Source: Mucilaginibacter sp. MD40
Lineage (GTDB): Bacteria > Bacteroidota > Bacteroidia > Sphingobacteriales > Sphingobacteriaceae
Reading direction: 5' to 3'
Assembly: GCF_002288635.1 (NCBI RefSeq)
Contig: NZ_NRSW01000001.1
Coordinates: 1,642,548 to 1,706,547, forward strand
Length of the DNA: 64,000 bases
The notes below the pieces were generated by a model, which was not told the origin of the DNA, did not search any database, and saw only the letters and a program-made list of their open reading frames with translations. A program made the position numbers and the translations under genes. Shown here piece by piece: positions 24,944 to 34,894 of the stretch (position 1 is the first letter of the stretch; every line of letters begins with the position of its first letter).

Positions 24944-26314
24944 CTATTTCTTCTCCAACTCCTCAATTATCTTCTTCGCCATTTCATTATTCGGGTCCAG
25001 CGTAACAGATCGTTTATAGTTAAGCAGCGCTTTTTCTTTATCCCCTTTAGCGTTGTAGGCATCGGCAAGGCTATCATATACATTGCCCGATTTGGGAAAC
25101 AGTTGCGTGTTGTAATTAAATACCGTAATAGCATCATCAATACGGTTTTTCCCTTTATAATAGTATCCTATCATATTTAATGATGATTCATTGTCAAAAC
25201 CATATTCAGTTGCGTATTTGCTTTTTAGATGATTATACCACGGTATGATCTCGTTGCCGTTCAAGCTATCCAATTGCCTGGCGAAGTCATTAAGCACCGA
25301 TTTTTTAGGCTGCTGATAAGGTTTGCCATCCAATATATCCTCAATGGCTTTATTAACATCGTAAAGCGTGTTTTGCTTATTGTTGGTGAGCAGTATAATA
25401 GTTCGGCCCCGGGCCGGGTAAGCCGTCAATAATGCCTGGTAGTTAAGAGCGGTACCATCATGCTGATGATAAATTAGCTTTTCACCATCCATAGTGCCGC
25501 CGCCTAAACCGCATTGTTTGCCGGGCGAAAAAGGTGTAAGTATCTCGCGGGTAGACTGCGGATTAATAAGTTTAAAGCTTTCCAAAGCTTTTTCCCATTT
25601 GTAAAAATCATCCAGGGTAACCGCGGTCCAGCCGGTAATTGGATATGCCATAGGCGACTGTACCCTGGCGTTATTGTATGACCGAGCTACCAGAGGTTCA
25701 TCGGTAGGGTCTACTATGGAATTGCTCATGCCGCATGGTTTGAGCATTTTATTCGTTACAAACTCTGCGAAACTGCTGCCGGTTATTTCGGCAATGATCT
25801 GTCTTTGCAATAAAGTATTGCTATTGTTATAGGCATACTGGGTGCCCGGTTCAAAATCGAGCTTATCAAATTTCTTTAGAGCTGCCATAGCTTCTCCATC
25901 AGATTTTAATTCGCCCCATTTAAGGTTAGGCAAACCGCTGGTATACTGCAGCAGATTTTTAATGCTAATCTTGTCTGCCCAGGCCGGAAGCCCGGTGAGA
26001 TATTTAGATATTTTATCATCGATGCTGAGCTTGCCCTGTTCCTTCAGCATCATAATGGCTACGGCATTAAACTCTTTGGCTATGGAGCCAATATGGAAAC
26101 GGTAAGCTGTAGTGAGGGTTTGCTTTTCTGTAGCATCGGTATAGCCGATAGCGGCTTTGTAAATTACCTTTCCCTTATCCATTACCAGTACATTGCCTTT
26201 AAACACGCCAATGCGGTTGCTGCGATGTATCAATGAATCTACAATGGTGGTTTTGGTTTGCGCACTGGCAACAAGCGATATTGCAAGTGATATGGCAAGG
26301 CAGATAGTTTTCAT
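24944..26314 (-). CDS. Exported serine hydrolase with C-terminal TPR repeats
   Basis: 456 aa; signal peptide 1-18 (LVASAQ). Beta-lactamase/esterase fold with nucleophile motif SIAK (S77, K80), YNN (162-164) and a later HQHDGTALN. Residues ~375-456 hold TPR-like helical pairs (SLNMIGYYYKGKNRIDDAIT, SGNVYDSLADAYNAKGDKEK). This arrangement is frequent in Bacteroidota; the TPR part may dock a partner or the wall. Reaction unknown. Divergence from accA and lack of cotranscribed neighbours give no further hint. Confidence 0.87.
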   Translation of the reverse strand: MKTICLAISLAISLVASAQTKTTIVDSLIHRSNRIGVFKGNVLVMDKGKVIYKAAIGYTDATEKQTLTTAYRFHIGSIAKEFNAVAIMMLKEQGKLSIDDKISKYLTGLPAWADKISIKNLLQYTSGLPNLKWGELKSDGEAMAALKKFDKLDFEPGTQYAYNNSNTLLQRQIIAEITGSSFAEFVTNKMLKPCGMSNSIVDPTDEPLVARSYNNARVQSPMAYPITGWTAVTLDDFYKWEKALESFKLINPQSTREILTPFSPGKQCGLGGGTMDGEKLIYHQHDGTALNYQALLTAYPARGRTIILLTNNKQNTLYDVNKAIEDILDGKPYQQPKKSVLNDFARQLDSLNGNEIIPWYNHLKSKYATEYGFDNESSLNMIGYYYKGKNRIDDAITVFNYNTQLFPKSGNVYDSLADAYNAKGDKEKALLNYKRSVTLDPNNEMAKKIIEELEKK

Positions 26315-26374
26315 GCTTGTTAGATAATGTAACGTGTATGAATGTTACAAGCATAATTTGAGCTATATCAATGC

Positions 26375-26404
26375 AAAAAAAAGCGGTAACCACATGGTCA
26401 CCGC
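26375..26404 (-). terminator. Intrinsic terminator of rplY
   Basis: On the minus strand GCGGTGACC, a short loop and GGTTACCGC form the stem, followed by eight T. It lies 32 nt past the rplY stop. Confidence 0.85.
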
Positions 26405-26435
26405 TTTTTCATTCCTTTACAAGGAGCTGGGATAA

Positions 26436-27014
26436 TTATTTACCTCTGCTTTCTTGTTCTGCCTGGCGCAGCGCACGTGAAGTAGTTACCGAAACGATAG
26501 TGTCTTCCTGTGCGTTGGTGATAGTAAGGTTAGGGATTTTGATATCGCCAACACGTACTGATTTACCAACTTCCAGTTCTTCAATGCTCACTTCAATGTT
26601 ATCAAGGTGATCTTTCGGAAGAGCTTTAACACGTAGCTTACGTAATTTCTGCACTAATTTACCACCCACTTTAACACCCGGAGAAGTACCGGTTAATTTA
26701 ACTGGGATCTCGATAGTTACCGGTTTGTTCTGATCTAACTCTAAAAAGTCGATGTGTAACAGTTGCTCAGTTAAAGGATGGAATTGTGTATCCTTAATAA
26801 TAGCCTGAGTTTTTTTACCTGCAACTTCAATGTCGATGAAATGAACAACCGGAGTGTAAATTACGGCTCTCAAATCAGCTGCGGACACTGCAAAGTGGGT
26901 CTGGGTAGCACCACCGTAAAGTACTGCAGGCACTAAGCCTTGGTAACGCAGTTCTTTAGCGTCTCTTTTCCCTACGTTCTCTCTTGGAGAACCGCTAATA
27001 GCAATTGATTTCAT
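26436..27014 (-). CDS. rplY: 50S ribosomal protein bL25 (Ctc form)
   Basis: 192 aa, the long two-domain Ctc/TL5 form: N-terminal 5S rRNA-binding barrel (~1-95, ISGSPRENVGKRDAKELRYQ, GLVPAVLYGG) and C-terminal beta domain (~96-185). The tail QAEQESRGK is charged. It is downstream of prs in the same direction, an arrangement also common outside Bacteroidota. A 100-nt gap with a hairpin separates the two. Confidence 0.96.
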   Translation of the reverse strand: MKSIAISGSPRENVGKRDAKELRYQGLVPAVLYGGATQTHFAVSAADLRAVIYTPVVHFIDIEVAGKKTQAIIKDTQFHPLTEQLLHIDFLELDQNKPVTIEIPVKLTGTSPGVKVGGKLVQKLRKLRVKALPKDHLDNIEVSIEELEVGKSVRVGDIKIPNLTITNAQEDTIVSVTTSRALRQAEQESRGK

Positions 27015-27029
27015 TTGTTTATTTAATTA

Positions 27030-27049
27030 CCGTACCACCATTGGTACGG
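27030..27049 (-). other. Hairpin in the prs-rplY spacer
   Basis: CCGTACCA (27030-27037) pairs perfectly with TGGTACGG (27042-27049) over a 4-nt loop, 16 nt upstream of the rplY start codon. No U-run follows, so it may be an attenuator or a leader structure. Confidence 0.5.
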
Positions 27050-27114
27050 ATGTCTTTAGCCTCTCACGAGGGTTTAGTATTCTTCTTAAGACTGCTGACT
27101 TCCGACTGCAGCCT

Positions 27115-28059
27115 TTATTCTATTCTGAACAGCTGGCTTATTGAGCCATGCTCGTTTACGTTCATGATCGCTTTCGCGAACAGGTCTGCAGTTGATAGTA
27201 CCTTTATCTTATTACTTTGCTGTTTAAGCGGTATAGTATCGGTAACTATCAGTTCAGTCAGGGCCGAATTCTCGATGGTTTCGTAGGCCTTACCCGATAA
27301 TACCGGGTGCGTACAAACCGCCCTTACCGAACGTGCGCCGCGCTCCATGATCAGGCCTGCGGCCTTTGCAAGTGTACCAGCGGTATCGCATATATCATCT
27401 ATCAGTACAATGTCCTGGTCGGTTACATCACCAATAACGGTCATGCTCTCGATTTCGTTGGCGCGCTTGCGGCGTTTATCGCAAATTACCACCTCTGCAT
27501 TAAAATACTTGGCAAAGCTACGTGCCCTGTATGATCCGCCCATATCAGGCGAGGCAATGGTTAGGTTTTCTAAACCAAGGCTTTTAATGTATGGTACAAA
27601 TATGATAGAAGCATCAAGGTGATCTACCGGTACATCAAAAAAAGCCTGTATCTGCGCGGCGTGCAGGTCCATCGTCATAATACGGTGTATACCTGCTGCA
27701 ACCAGTAGGTTAGCTACCAGTTTTGAGCCAATAGCCACACGTGGCTTATCTTTCCTGTCCTGCCTTGCCAAACCAAAATACGGGATAACCGCGGTAATGT
27801 AATGGGCTGACGCGCGACGCGCGGCATCTACCAGCATTAACAGCTCCATTAAGTTATCGGTAGGCTGGTTGGTTGACTGGATGAGGAATACATCGCAGCC
27901 GCGGATAGACTCATCAAAGTGCGGTTGATATTCGCCGTCGCTGAAACGCGAAACAGCTACTTGTCCAAGCTCTTTGCCATATGATGTGGCAATGGCTTTA
28001 GCAATGGCGGTTGAACCCGAACCGGCAAATAGCTTAACTGTATTAAACTGTAAAGGCAT
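27115..28059 (-). CDS. prs: Ribose-phosphate pyrophosphokinase
   Basis: 314 aa. Makes PRPP from ribose 5-phosphate and ATP for purine, pyrimidine, histidine and NAD synthesis. Seen: FSDGEYQPHFDESIRGCDVF, the catalytic flexible-loop region YFGLARQDRKDKPR, MDLHAAQIQAFFD (metal/ATP), and the PRPP-binding loop VLIDDICDTAGTLAKAAGL. First gene of a likely prs-rplY unit. Confidence 0.98.
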   Translation of the reverse strand: MPLQFNTVKLFAGSGSTAIAKAIATSYGKELGQVAVSRFSDGEYQPHFDESIRGCDVFLIQSTNQPTDNLMELLMLVDAARRASAHYITAVIPYFGLARQDRKDKPRVAIGSKLVANLLVAAGIHRIMTMDLHAAQIQAFFDVPVDHLDASIIFVPYIKSLGLENLTIASPDMGGSYRARSFAKYFNAEVVICDKRRKRANEIESMTVIGDVTDQDIVLIDDICDTAGTLAKAAGLIMERGARSVRAVCTHPVLSGKAYETIENSALTELIVTDTIPLKQQSNKIKVLSTADLFAKAIMNVNEHGSISQLFRIE

Positions 28060-28137
28060 TTTTTGATTTTATATTTCAGATAAACGGTTTGCGAAATGTA
28101 AACCGGCGATCATCATTAATATCAACCCCGTAAAAAA

Positions 28138-28195
28138 ATTTCGGATTTCATATTTCCAGCGCGTTTAAGCAAATCTGAAAATCCGAAATCCGAAA
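28138..28195. repeat. Intergenic inverted repeat with doubled word, tRNA-Gln to prs
   Basis: Left arm 28138-28159 contains TTTCGGATTTCATATTTCCA; right arm 28175-28195 contains GAAAATCCGAAATCCGAAAC. The word CCGAAA occurs twice in the right arm. It matches the architecture of the other doubled-word repeats and lies between tRNA-Gln and prs. Confidence 0.65.
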
Positions 28196-28203
28196 CTTTA
28201 TTG

Positions 28204-28274
28204 TTGCCCGACCTGGATTCGAACCAAGACAAACGGTACCAAAAACCGTCGTACTACCATTATACTATCAGGCA
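28204..28274 (-). tRNA. tRNA-Gln (anticodon TTG)
   Basis: 71-nt cloverleaf on the minus strand: acceptor TGCCTGA/TCGGGCA, D stem GTAT/GTAC, anticodon stem ACGGT/ACCGT around TTTTGGT (anticodon TTG), and T arm CTTGG-TTCGAAT-CCAGG. CCA is not encoded. Confidence 0.95.
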
Positions 28275-28483
28275 ATCTCCTTTGGTTTGAGTATCTCCCC
28301 GAAAAGGAATGCAAATATAAGACGATTTTTTACAAGTCAAAAGCAAAAAATGAAAAAATATAGCACATGAAGATAACTGCCTCATAATCCGTTAAAAATT
28401 GTTAAGCTTTTAGGTTTTAAGTTATATATACTGATGTTTTTACTAATTTCGGCTGCTTAAACCTGATGTACAGTAAAATCAGC

Positions 28484-31400
28484 ATGAACTATAAGAAGAT
28501 AAACAATATCGTGGGCTGGGCGGCCGGTATTATTGCCAGCATCACTTACATTTTAACACTTGAACCTTCAACCAGCTTTTGGGATTGCGGCGAATTTATA
28601 GCTTGTATTTATCGCCTGCAGGTGGCCCACCAGCCGGGTGCGCCTTTATTTACCATGATAGGTAAGGTTTTCTCGCTCCTTTCTATGGGCGATAACACCA
28701 AGGTGGCTTATTTTACCAATCTCGCGTCGGCATTGGCAAGTGGCGCTACTATATTGTTCCTGTTCTGGACCATTACGGCGCTGGCCAAAAAGTTACTGGT
28801 GAAAGCCAATGAGGAGATTGACGTTACTAAAACCATCCTGATCATGGGAGCCGGTTTAGTTGGCGCGTTAGCCTATACTTATTCTGATACTTTCTGGTTT
28901 TCGGCGGTAGAGTCTGAGGTTTACGCCCAATCATCGCTTTGCACCGCTATTGTATTCTGGGCTATACTTAAATGGGAAGCTCACGCAGATGAGCCCCGTG
29001 CCGATAAATGGCTCGTTTTTATTGCTTATGTAATGGGTTTATCTATCGGTATACACTTGCTAAACCTGCTGGTTATACCTGCCATAGCGCTGGTGATCTA
29101 TTTTCGCAGGGCAAAAAGCGTTTCTACAAAAGGAACAATCGGCTATTTTATTTTAGGATGTATAACTGTAGCCGTTATCCTTTGGGGAGTTATTCAGTTT
29201 ACAGTTAAAGGCGCCGCTTTTTCAGATCTGTTGTTTGTAAACACACTGGGCATGGGCTTTAATACCGGTGCCATTATATTTTACCTGTTGGTTACGGGCG
29301 CGCTGGCATTTGGTATCATCTATACCATTAATGCTAACAAAACTTTCCTTTGGTTAGCTATTGCCTGCTTTCTATTATTATTGGGCTTTAGCGCCGGTAT
29401 CATTGGCCTTATTGCCGGTGTAGCTATACTGGCTCTCTTAGAATATGTTTTAAAAGTTCGTACGCAGCGCTCCATATTAAATCAGGTGCTCATCTGCGCG
29501 GTGTTCATCATGTTCGGTTACAGCTCATTTGTAATGATCGTGATCCGTGCAAAAGCAGGCACTAATCTTAACAATAGCGATCCTGAGGATGCTTTTGCCC
29601 TTAACAGCTACCTTAACCGCGACCAGTATGGCGAAACACCATTACTTTATGGTAACTTCTTTGACGCGCAACCTATCGATCAAAAAGAAGGTGCTATCAT
29701 CTATCGCCGCGGTGATACTAAGTATGAAGAGGCCGGTAAAAAGATAACCACTATATACGATCGTAATACCTTATTCCCGCGCATGTTTAGCCAAAAGCCG
29801 CAGCATCCGGAGTTTTACAGGATGTGGAGCAATCTTGGCCCGGAAGAACACCCTACAATGGCTACTAACCTGGGCTTTTTTCTCAGCTGGCAGGTTACCC
29901 AAATGTATACGCGCTATTTTCTATGGAACTTTGTGGGGCGCGCCAATGATATGGACGGGCAAATGAACCAGGGGCCTGACGGCAGCTGGTTAAGCGGTTT
30001 CAACTTTGGTAAGATACTTCCTAAAACAGTTACCGAAAGCAAATCTTATAACCGTTTATTTTTCCTGCCGCTCATTATTGGTTTGCTGGGTGTGTTCTAT
30101 CATTTCAAGCGCCATCAGCGCGATGCCGGCGTAGTAACCGTGTTGTTCTTTTTTACAGGCCTGGCCATTGTGCTATACCTTAACCAGGACCCGTTGCAGC
30201 CACGCGAGCGTGATTACGCTTATGCCGGGTCGTTCTATGCTTTTGCCATATGGATAGGGCTTGGGGTGCTGTTCATAGCTGATCTATTGAGCAAAAAGAT
30301 CAACGCGAAAACAGGTGCCATTATCGCTACAACGGTTGGCTTGCTTGCAGCACCAGTATTGATGGCCAGCCAGGAGTGGGACGATCATGACCGTTCTACC
30401 AAGCTTACCCCGCATGATATGGCTTATAATTACCTTAATTCATGCGCGCCAAACGCTATTTTGTTTACTTATGCCGATAACGACACTTACCCGCTTTGGT
30501 ATATACAGGAAGTAGAAGGTGTTAGACCGGATGTGCGTATTGTTAACCTGAGCTTATTGGGTACTGATTGGTACATCCGCCAGATGAAGACCAAAATGAA
30601 CGAGTCCGCACCGTTGCCGATAACCATGCCTGATAAGAAATTTGAGGCAGGTGTGCGCGATGTGATCTATTATAACGATAGTAAAATAAGCGGACCGGTT
30701 GAGCTGAAGGATATTTTTGACTTTATTACATCTGATAACGCTAACGCGATGGTGCAGTACCAGAGCGGTGAGAATGCCAACTATCTGCCTACTAAAAACT
30801 TTAAACTAACCGTAAATGCCGATGAGGTAGTTAAGGCAGGAAGTGTGCCGGCCGATCAAAAAGGCCGCATTGTGCCAGAAATGGACTGGACTTATCCGGG
30901 TAAATATGTTACTAAGGATAACCTGGCCATGATGGATATCATCGCTCATAATAACTGGAAACGACCTATTTATTTTGCTACCACCGTGCCAAGCGATAAC
31001 ATGATGGGTTTGGATAAATACCTTTACAGCGAAGGTTTCTCATACCGCCTGATGCCATACAAACCGGATACCGCACGTGCCGCGCAGGAGAACAGCAACA
31101 CGCTGATCATGTACAACAACATGGTGAATAAGTACAAGTACGGCAATTTTAAGAATGCCCGTTATCTCGATCATGAGTCCATCACGCTTTTTTATCCATT
31201 GATCAGCCGCCTTTACTCAACCCTGGCTGATAACCTGTTAAAGGAAGGGCACCGCGATCTGGCCAAGAACGCGCTTAAAAAGTATGATGATGTAATGCCT
31301 ACTACTATCAATTCGTCTGAAATTGCCATACGGAAATACTACATGGTAGAAACGCTTTACAGCCTGGGCGAAAATGACATGGCCGGCAAGCAGGTAAACG

Positions 31401-31636
31401 CTATAGATGATTATGTGATGAGTACCCTGCAATATAATTATAGCATATACCAAAAAGGAGATAACAGCCTTAATATGCGTGAGATTCAGCTTTCTCTTTC
31501 ATTGCTGAATAGCCTGGCGCAATCAACAAAGGAATTTAAGCAAAGTACGCTTTCTGCCAAGCTGGAGGCACAACTCAAAGAATACAGTAACAAGTTCGGC
31601 AGCCTGCTGCAACAACAGCAGCAACCCGGGCAATAA
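28484..31636 (+). CDS. DUF2723 family multi-pass membrane protein (GT117-like)
   Basis: About 1050 aa, typical of Bacteroidota DUF2723 proteins, which are related to protein-O-mannosyltransferases and classed as GT117. N-terminal signature PSTSFWDCGEFIACIYRL (29-46) and AHQPGAPLFTMIGK supply the acidic residues expected of a GT-C enzyme. About a dozen membrane helices follow to ~residue 640; the remaining ~400 residues are soluble (NAILFTYADNDTYPLWYIQE, RPDVRIVNLSLLGTDWY). ATG 28484 (MNYKKINN) is the likely start; an in-frame ATG at 28466 would add six residues. It may glycosylate exported proteins; donor and acceptor are unknown. Confidence 0.9.
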   Translation: MNYKKINNIVGWAAGIIASITYILTLEPSTSFWDCGEFIACIYRLQVAHQPGAPLFTMIGKVFSLLSMGDNTKVAYFTNLASALASGATILFLFWTITALAKKLLVKANEEIDVTKTILIMGAGLVGALAYTYSDTFWFSAVESEVYAQSSLCTAIVFWAILKWEAHADEPRADKWLVFIAYVMGLSIGIHLLNLLVIPAIALVIYFRRAKSVSTKGTIGYFILGCITVAVILWGVIQFTVKGAAFSDLLFVNTLGMGFNTGAIIFYLLVTGALAFGIIYTINANKTFLWLAIACFLLLLGFSAGIIGLIAGVAILALLEYVLKVRTQRSILNQVLICAVFIMFGYSSFVMIVIRAKAGTNLNNSDPEDAFALNSYLNRDQYGETPLLYGNFFDAQPIDQKEGAIIYRRGDTKYEEAGKKITTIYDRNTLFPRMFSQKPQHPEFYRMWSNLGPEEHPTMATNLGFFLSWQVTQMYTRYFLWNFVGRANDMDGQMNQGPDGSWLSGFNFGKILPKTVTESKSYNRLFFLPLIIGLLGVFYHFKRHQRDAGVVTVLFFFTGLAIVLYLNQDPLQPRERDYAYAGSFYAFAIWIGLGVLFIADLLSKKINAKTGAIIATTVGLLAAPVLMASQEWDDHDRSTKLTPHDMAYNYLNSCAPNAILFTYADNDTYPLWYIQEVEGVRPDVRIVNLSLLGTDWYIRQMKTKMNESAPLPITMPDKKFEAGVRDVIYYNDSKISGPVELKDIFDFITSDNANAMVQYQSGENANYLPTKNFKLTVNADEVVKAGSVPADQKGRIVPEMDWTYPGKYVTKDNLAMMDIIAHNNWKRPIYFATTVPSDNMMGLDKYLYSEGFSYRLMPYKPDTARAAQENSNTLIMYNNMVNKYKYGNFKNARYLDHESITLFYPLISRLYSTLADNLLKEGHRDLAKNALKKYDDVMPTTINSSEIAIRKYYMVETLYSLGENDMAGKQVNAIDDYVMSTLQYNYSIYQKGDNSLNMREIQLSLSLLNSLAQSTKEFKQSTLSAKLEAQLKEYSNKFGSLLQQQQQPGQ

Positions 31637-31662
31637 ATAAAAAAGCGATCTGCAAAGACACC

Positions 31663-31692
31663 AATGGCCGGAATTTCTTCCGGCCATTTTTT
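31663..31692 (+). terminator. Intrinsic terminator of DUF2723 gene
   Basis: Perfect 11-bp stem AATGGCCGGAA / TTCCGGCCATT with a TTTC tetraloop, then TTTT. Confidence 0.9.
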
Positions 31693-31763
31693 ATGCTTTT
31701 ATTTTTGACTCATGCGTGGTTAATACCAAATTAAAGGATAAAGCAAGCAAGGCCTAATTTTAT

Positions 31764-31771
31764 TACTTTTG
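31764..31771 (+). promoter_or_regulatory. Bacteroidota -7 element upstream of pth
   Basis: TACTTTTG matches TAnnTTTG. It is 72 nt before the pth ATG at 31844; no TTTG -33 box is obvious. Confidence 0.5.
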
Positions 31772-31843
31772 CGCCTTATGGGTACAAGGCCCTATTTTAG
31801 TAAATATTTAAAAGCAGCTCCCGTTAACAGGAGCCAGGGGAGT

Positions 31844-32404
31844 ATGAAATACTTAGTAGTTGGTTTGGGCAATATCGGGCCCGAATATGCCGATACCCGG
31901 CATAATATCGGTTTTATGGTGCTGGATGAATACGCCAGGCAGGAAAACGCTAAATTTTATAACATGCGCCTGGCTTATTACACGGAAGTAAACCATAAGG
32001 GCCGTACTCTGCACCTAATAAAACCCACTACATATATGAACCTGAGTGGTAAAGCCCTTAACCATTGGATGAAGGAGCTGAAAGTACCGCTGCAAAATGT
32101 GCTGGTGATAGTAGATGACCTGGCCTTGCCGCTTGGTACGCTGCGCCTCAAACCTAAAGGGAGTGCTGCCGGGCATAACGGTTTAAAAAATATTGAAGCG
32201 GTTTTGGGTACCAATGAATATGCGCGACTGCGTTTCGGCATTAGTGATAACTTCCCGAAAGGCCGGCAGGTAGACTATGTGCTGAGTGGGTTTGATGATG
32301 CCGAGAAACCCGAGTTACCCGCGCTTATTGATCGTTCTATAGAAATGGTAAAAAGCTTTGCCACCATAGGTACCGAGCTTACCATGACTAAGTTTAACAA
32401 GTAG
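31844..32404 (+). CDS. pth: Peptidyl-tRNA hydrolase
   Basis: 186 aa. Releases tRNA from prematurely dropped peptidyl-tRNA. Blocks: MKYLVVGLGNIGPEYADTRHN (start, with conserved N and the catalytic H at the end of the block), LIKPTTYMNLSG, VIVDDLALPLGTLRLKPKGS and AAGHNGLKNI. The ATG at 31844 starts at the family-typical MKYLVVGLGN; it is preceded by AGGGGAGT, an SD-like stretch that is rare in this genome. An upstream in-frame ATG (31778) would add 22 residues without family resemblance. Confidence 0.96.
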   Translation: MKYLVVGLGNIGPEYADTRHNIGFMVLDEYARQENAKFYNMRLAYYTEVNHKGRTLHLIKPTTYMNLSGKALNHWMKELKVPLQNVLVIVDDLALPLGTLRLKPKGSAAGHNGLKNIEAVLGTNEYARLRFGISDNFPKGRQVDYVLSGFDDAEKPELPALIDRSIEMVKSFATIGTELTMTKFNK

Positions 32405-32494
32405 CGTTTTTGTTACAATATAAATAGTAGTAATAACAATAGCTTTGGTGCAACAGACGCATGCCAGTTTGCGTCTTATCACCTAAACTATTAA

Positions 32495-34882
32495 ATGAAA
32501 AAGCTCCTGCTGGTTGTGTTAGGCTGTATGTGTTACATACTAAGCTTCGCGCAATCTTCTCCTCAAAATTTTACGGTAAAGGGTTTGGTAATTGATTCAG
32601 CAGCCAACAAGCCTTTAAGCTACGTTACCGTGGCTTTAACCGATGCAGGCAGCAATGCTCCGGTAAAAAGCATGCTTTCTAAAGATGATGGTACTTTTGA
32701 ATTTGCCGGCCTGCCGCAAAAGCCTTACAAACTGGCTTTGGTTTACATGGGCTACGCAACAAAAGTTATCAGCATAGCAGGCGATAAAAAAATAACGGAT
32801 GTTGGCAGGATATTGCTTGCGCCAACCCACAACCAGCTAAAGGAGGTTTCGGTGGTAGCAACCAAGCCGCTGATGAAACAGGAAGTTGACCGCCTCAGCT
32901 ATGATGTACAGGCCGACCCGGAGGCAAAAACAGTTACCGCGCTGGATATGATCCGTAAAGTGCCACTACTATCAGTTGATGGCAGTGATAACATCAAGCT
33001 GCGCGGAAGCGGCAATTATAAGATACTGTTGAATGGTAAAGAGTCGGCACTGATGGCCCGCAACCCTTCTGATATCTTAAAGGCCATGCCGGGTACCAAT
33101 ATTGTTAAGATAGAAGTGATTACCACGCCGCCTGCCAAATACGATGCGGAGGGTTTAGCCGGTATTATAAATATTATCACACAAAAGAAAGGGGATGAGG
33201 GTTATAATGGCTCGGTAAACTTAAATTATAACAGTATCTGGGGCCCTCGTGCTAACATAAATCTTACCGTGAAAAAGGGAAAGTTTGGTATAAGCGGTTT
33301 TGCCGGTACCGGGCACAGGCCAAAACGCCCTACTGATTTTTACAACCAGACTGATTTCTTGCAGCAACCATCGTCTGTAATGCAAAATGGTAACCGTTAT
33401 AGTACGGGTAATAATAATTATGTAAGTACCGAACTAAGTTTTGAAGCTGACAGCTTAAACCTGCTTACCGGCACGTTTAACTATTACCAGGGCTCCAACC
33501 AAAGCGGCTCAACCCAATATACCACAGAAACCAACGCGGGTATTGCCAACAGCTATACTACTATCAATAACGGGGAAGGTACCAATCGTGGTACCGACTT
33601 TGGCCTTAATTACCAGTTAGGTTTTAAGGCTAACAAAGAGCAGCTGCTTACAGCTTCGTACAAATACAGCGACAACTCCAGTAATTCACTCAATTTTGTG
33701 TCGCCGGGTAATACGGCCGATTTCAGGCAATCCAACAATGCAGGAGCCAGGGAGCATACCACGCAGTTGGACTATGTGCAGCCACTTAAAAAGCTGAATA
33801 TTGAAGCCGGCGGAAAAATGATCAACCGGCAAAACTATAGTATGTTCCATACCGATATTAAGGATGCCTTAGGTAATTATACTAATAGCGGGCAAACTAA
33901 TGATTTTGATTATCATCAGAATATTTATAGCGTATATAACTCATATACCCTCAAATTTACTAAATGGACCTTTAAAGCAGGTGCCAGGTACGAGCGTACG
34001 GCAATTGATGCCAATTTTACATCAACCAACACCAACCTCGACCAGTCATATAATAATGTAGTGCCATCCTTTTCTATGCAGCGTTCATTAAAGAACAGCA
34101 GCGTAACTTTTGGTTTTACACAGCGTATACAACGCCCGGGCATATATCAATTAAACCCATTTGTTGATAGTACCAACACCAAATTCATCAGTACCGGTAA
34201 CCCGGCCCTGCGCCCTGCGGTAAACAATAACTTTGAACTTAGTTATGGCAACTTTGCCAAAGGATCATTAAATGTGAGCTTAAGCTACTCATTCGCTAAC
34301 AACACTATTCAGAACCTTTCCAGCGTAAATGGTACGGTTACCACCACTACCTACGCCAATGTGGGTAAAAACAAAAACCTCGGGCTCGATGTAAGCTGGA
34401 ATTATCCTATTACCCCTAAGTTTAACGTAAATGTTAATGCCGAGTTGCTACGAGTTTGGTTAAAGGGAACGTATAACAACGAATTTTTTACCAATAGCGG
34501 CTACCAGGGCCATGTGTTTACCAATAGCAGCTACAAATTTGATAATGGCTACAGGGTAGGGGTTAACGTAGGTTTCGACAGCCGGTATGTATTGCTGCAG
34601 GGTAAAGATAATTACTATCTGGGCTATGGCTTTAGCGCTTCTAAAGAGTTTTTAAATAAAAAGGCCAACATATGGCTCTATGCAAACGGCCCTTTCAGTA
34701 AGTATATAAAGCTTGATTTTTACACCCGTACCGATGCTTTTAGTAACTTTTCTTACAATTACCAAAACTTCAGGGCCATTGCCATTGGCTTCAATTATAA
34801 ATTCGGCAAGCTAAGCTCTGAAATAAAAAAGAATAAGCGCGGAATAAATAATGACGATACATCAGGCGGCGCTAAAAATTAA
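32495..34882 (+). CDS. Outer-membrane TonB-dependent-receptor-like barrel protein
   Basis: 795 aa; signal peptide 1-19. Residues ~27-110 are a CarboxypepD_reg-like Greek-key domain (KPLSYVTVALTDAG, YKLALVYMGYATKV), then a plug-like part (TALDMIRKVPLLSVDGSDNI, KLRGSGNYKILLNGK, IEVITTPPAKYDAEGLAGII) and a C-terminal barrel with alternating aromatic strands. It belongs to the OMP_b-brl_3 type rather than SusC, and no SusD follows. The ligand is unknown. Upstream 32405-32494 shows no clear promoter. Confidence 0.88.
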   Translation: MKKLLLVVLGCMCYILSFAQSSPQNFTVKGLVIDSAANKPLSYVTVALTDAGSNAPVKSMLSKDDGTFEFAGLPQKPYKLALVYMGYATKVISIAGDKKITDVGRILLAPTHNQLKEVSVVATKPLMKQEVDRLSYDVQADPEAKTVTALDMIRKVPLLSVDGSDNIKLRGSGNYKILLNGKESALMARNPSDILKAMPGTNIVKIEVITTPPAKYDAEGLAGIINIITQKKGDEGYNGSVNLNYNSIWGPRANINLTVKKGKFGISGFAGTGHRPKRPTDFYNQTDFLQQPSSVMQNGNRYSTGNNNYVSTELSFEADSLNLLTGTFNYYQGSNQSGSTQYTTETNAGIANSYTTINNGEGTNRGTDFGLNYQLGFKANKEQLLTASYKYSDNSSNSLNFVSPGNTADFRQSNNAGAREHTTQLDYVQPLKKLNIEAGGKMINRQNYSMFHTDIKDALGNYTNSGQTNDFDYHQNIYSVYNSYTLKFTKWTFKAGARYERTAIDANFTSTNTNLDQSYNNVVPSFSMQRSLKNSSVTFGFTQRIQRPGIYQLNPFVDSTNTKFISTGNPALRPAVNNNFELSYGNFAKGSLNVSLSYSFANNTIQNLSSVNGTVTTTTYANVGKNKNLGLDVSWNYPITPKFNVNVNAELLRVWLKGTYNNEFFTNSGYQGHVFTNSSYKFDNGYRVGVNVGFDSRYVLLQGKDNYYLGYGFSASKEFLNKKANIWLYANGPFSKYIKLDFYTRTDAFSNFSYNYQNFRAIAIGFNYKFGKLSSEIKKNKRGINNDDTSGGAKN

Positions 34883-34894
34883 TATTTTAGCGGC

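Noticed and set aside
32495-34882. SusC receptor of a polysaccharide locus
   Set aside because: No SusD partner, and the barrel is of the OMP_b-brl_3 type.
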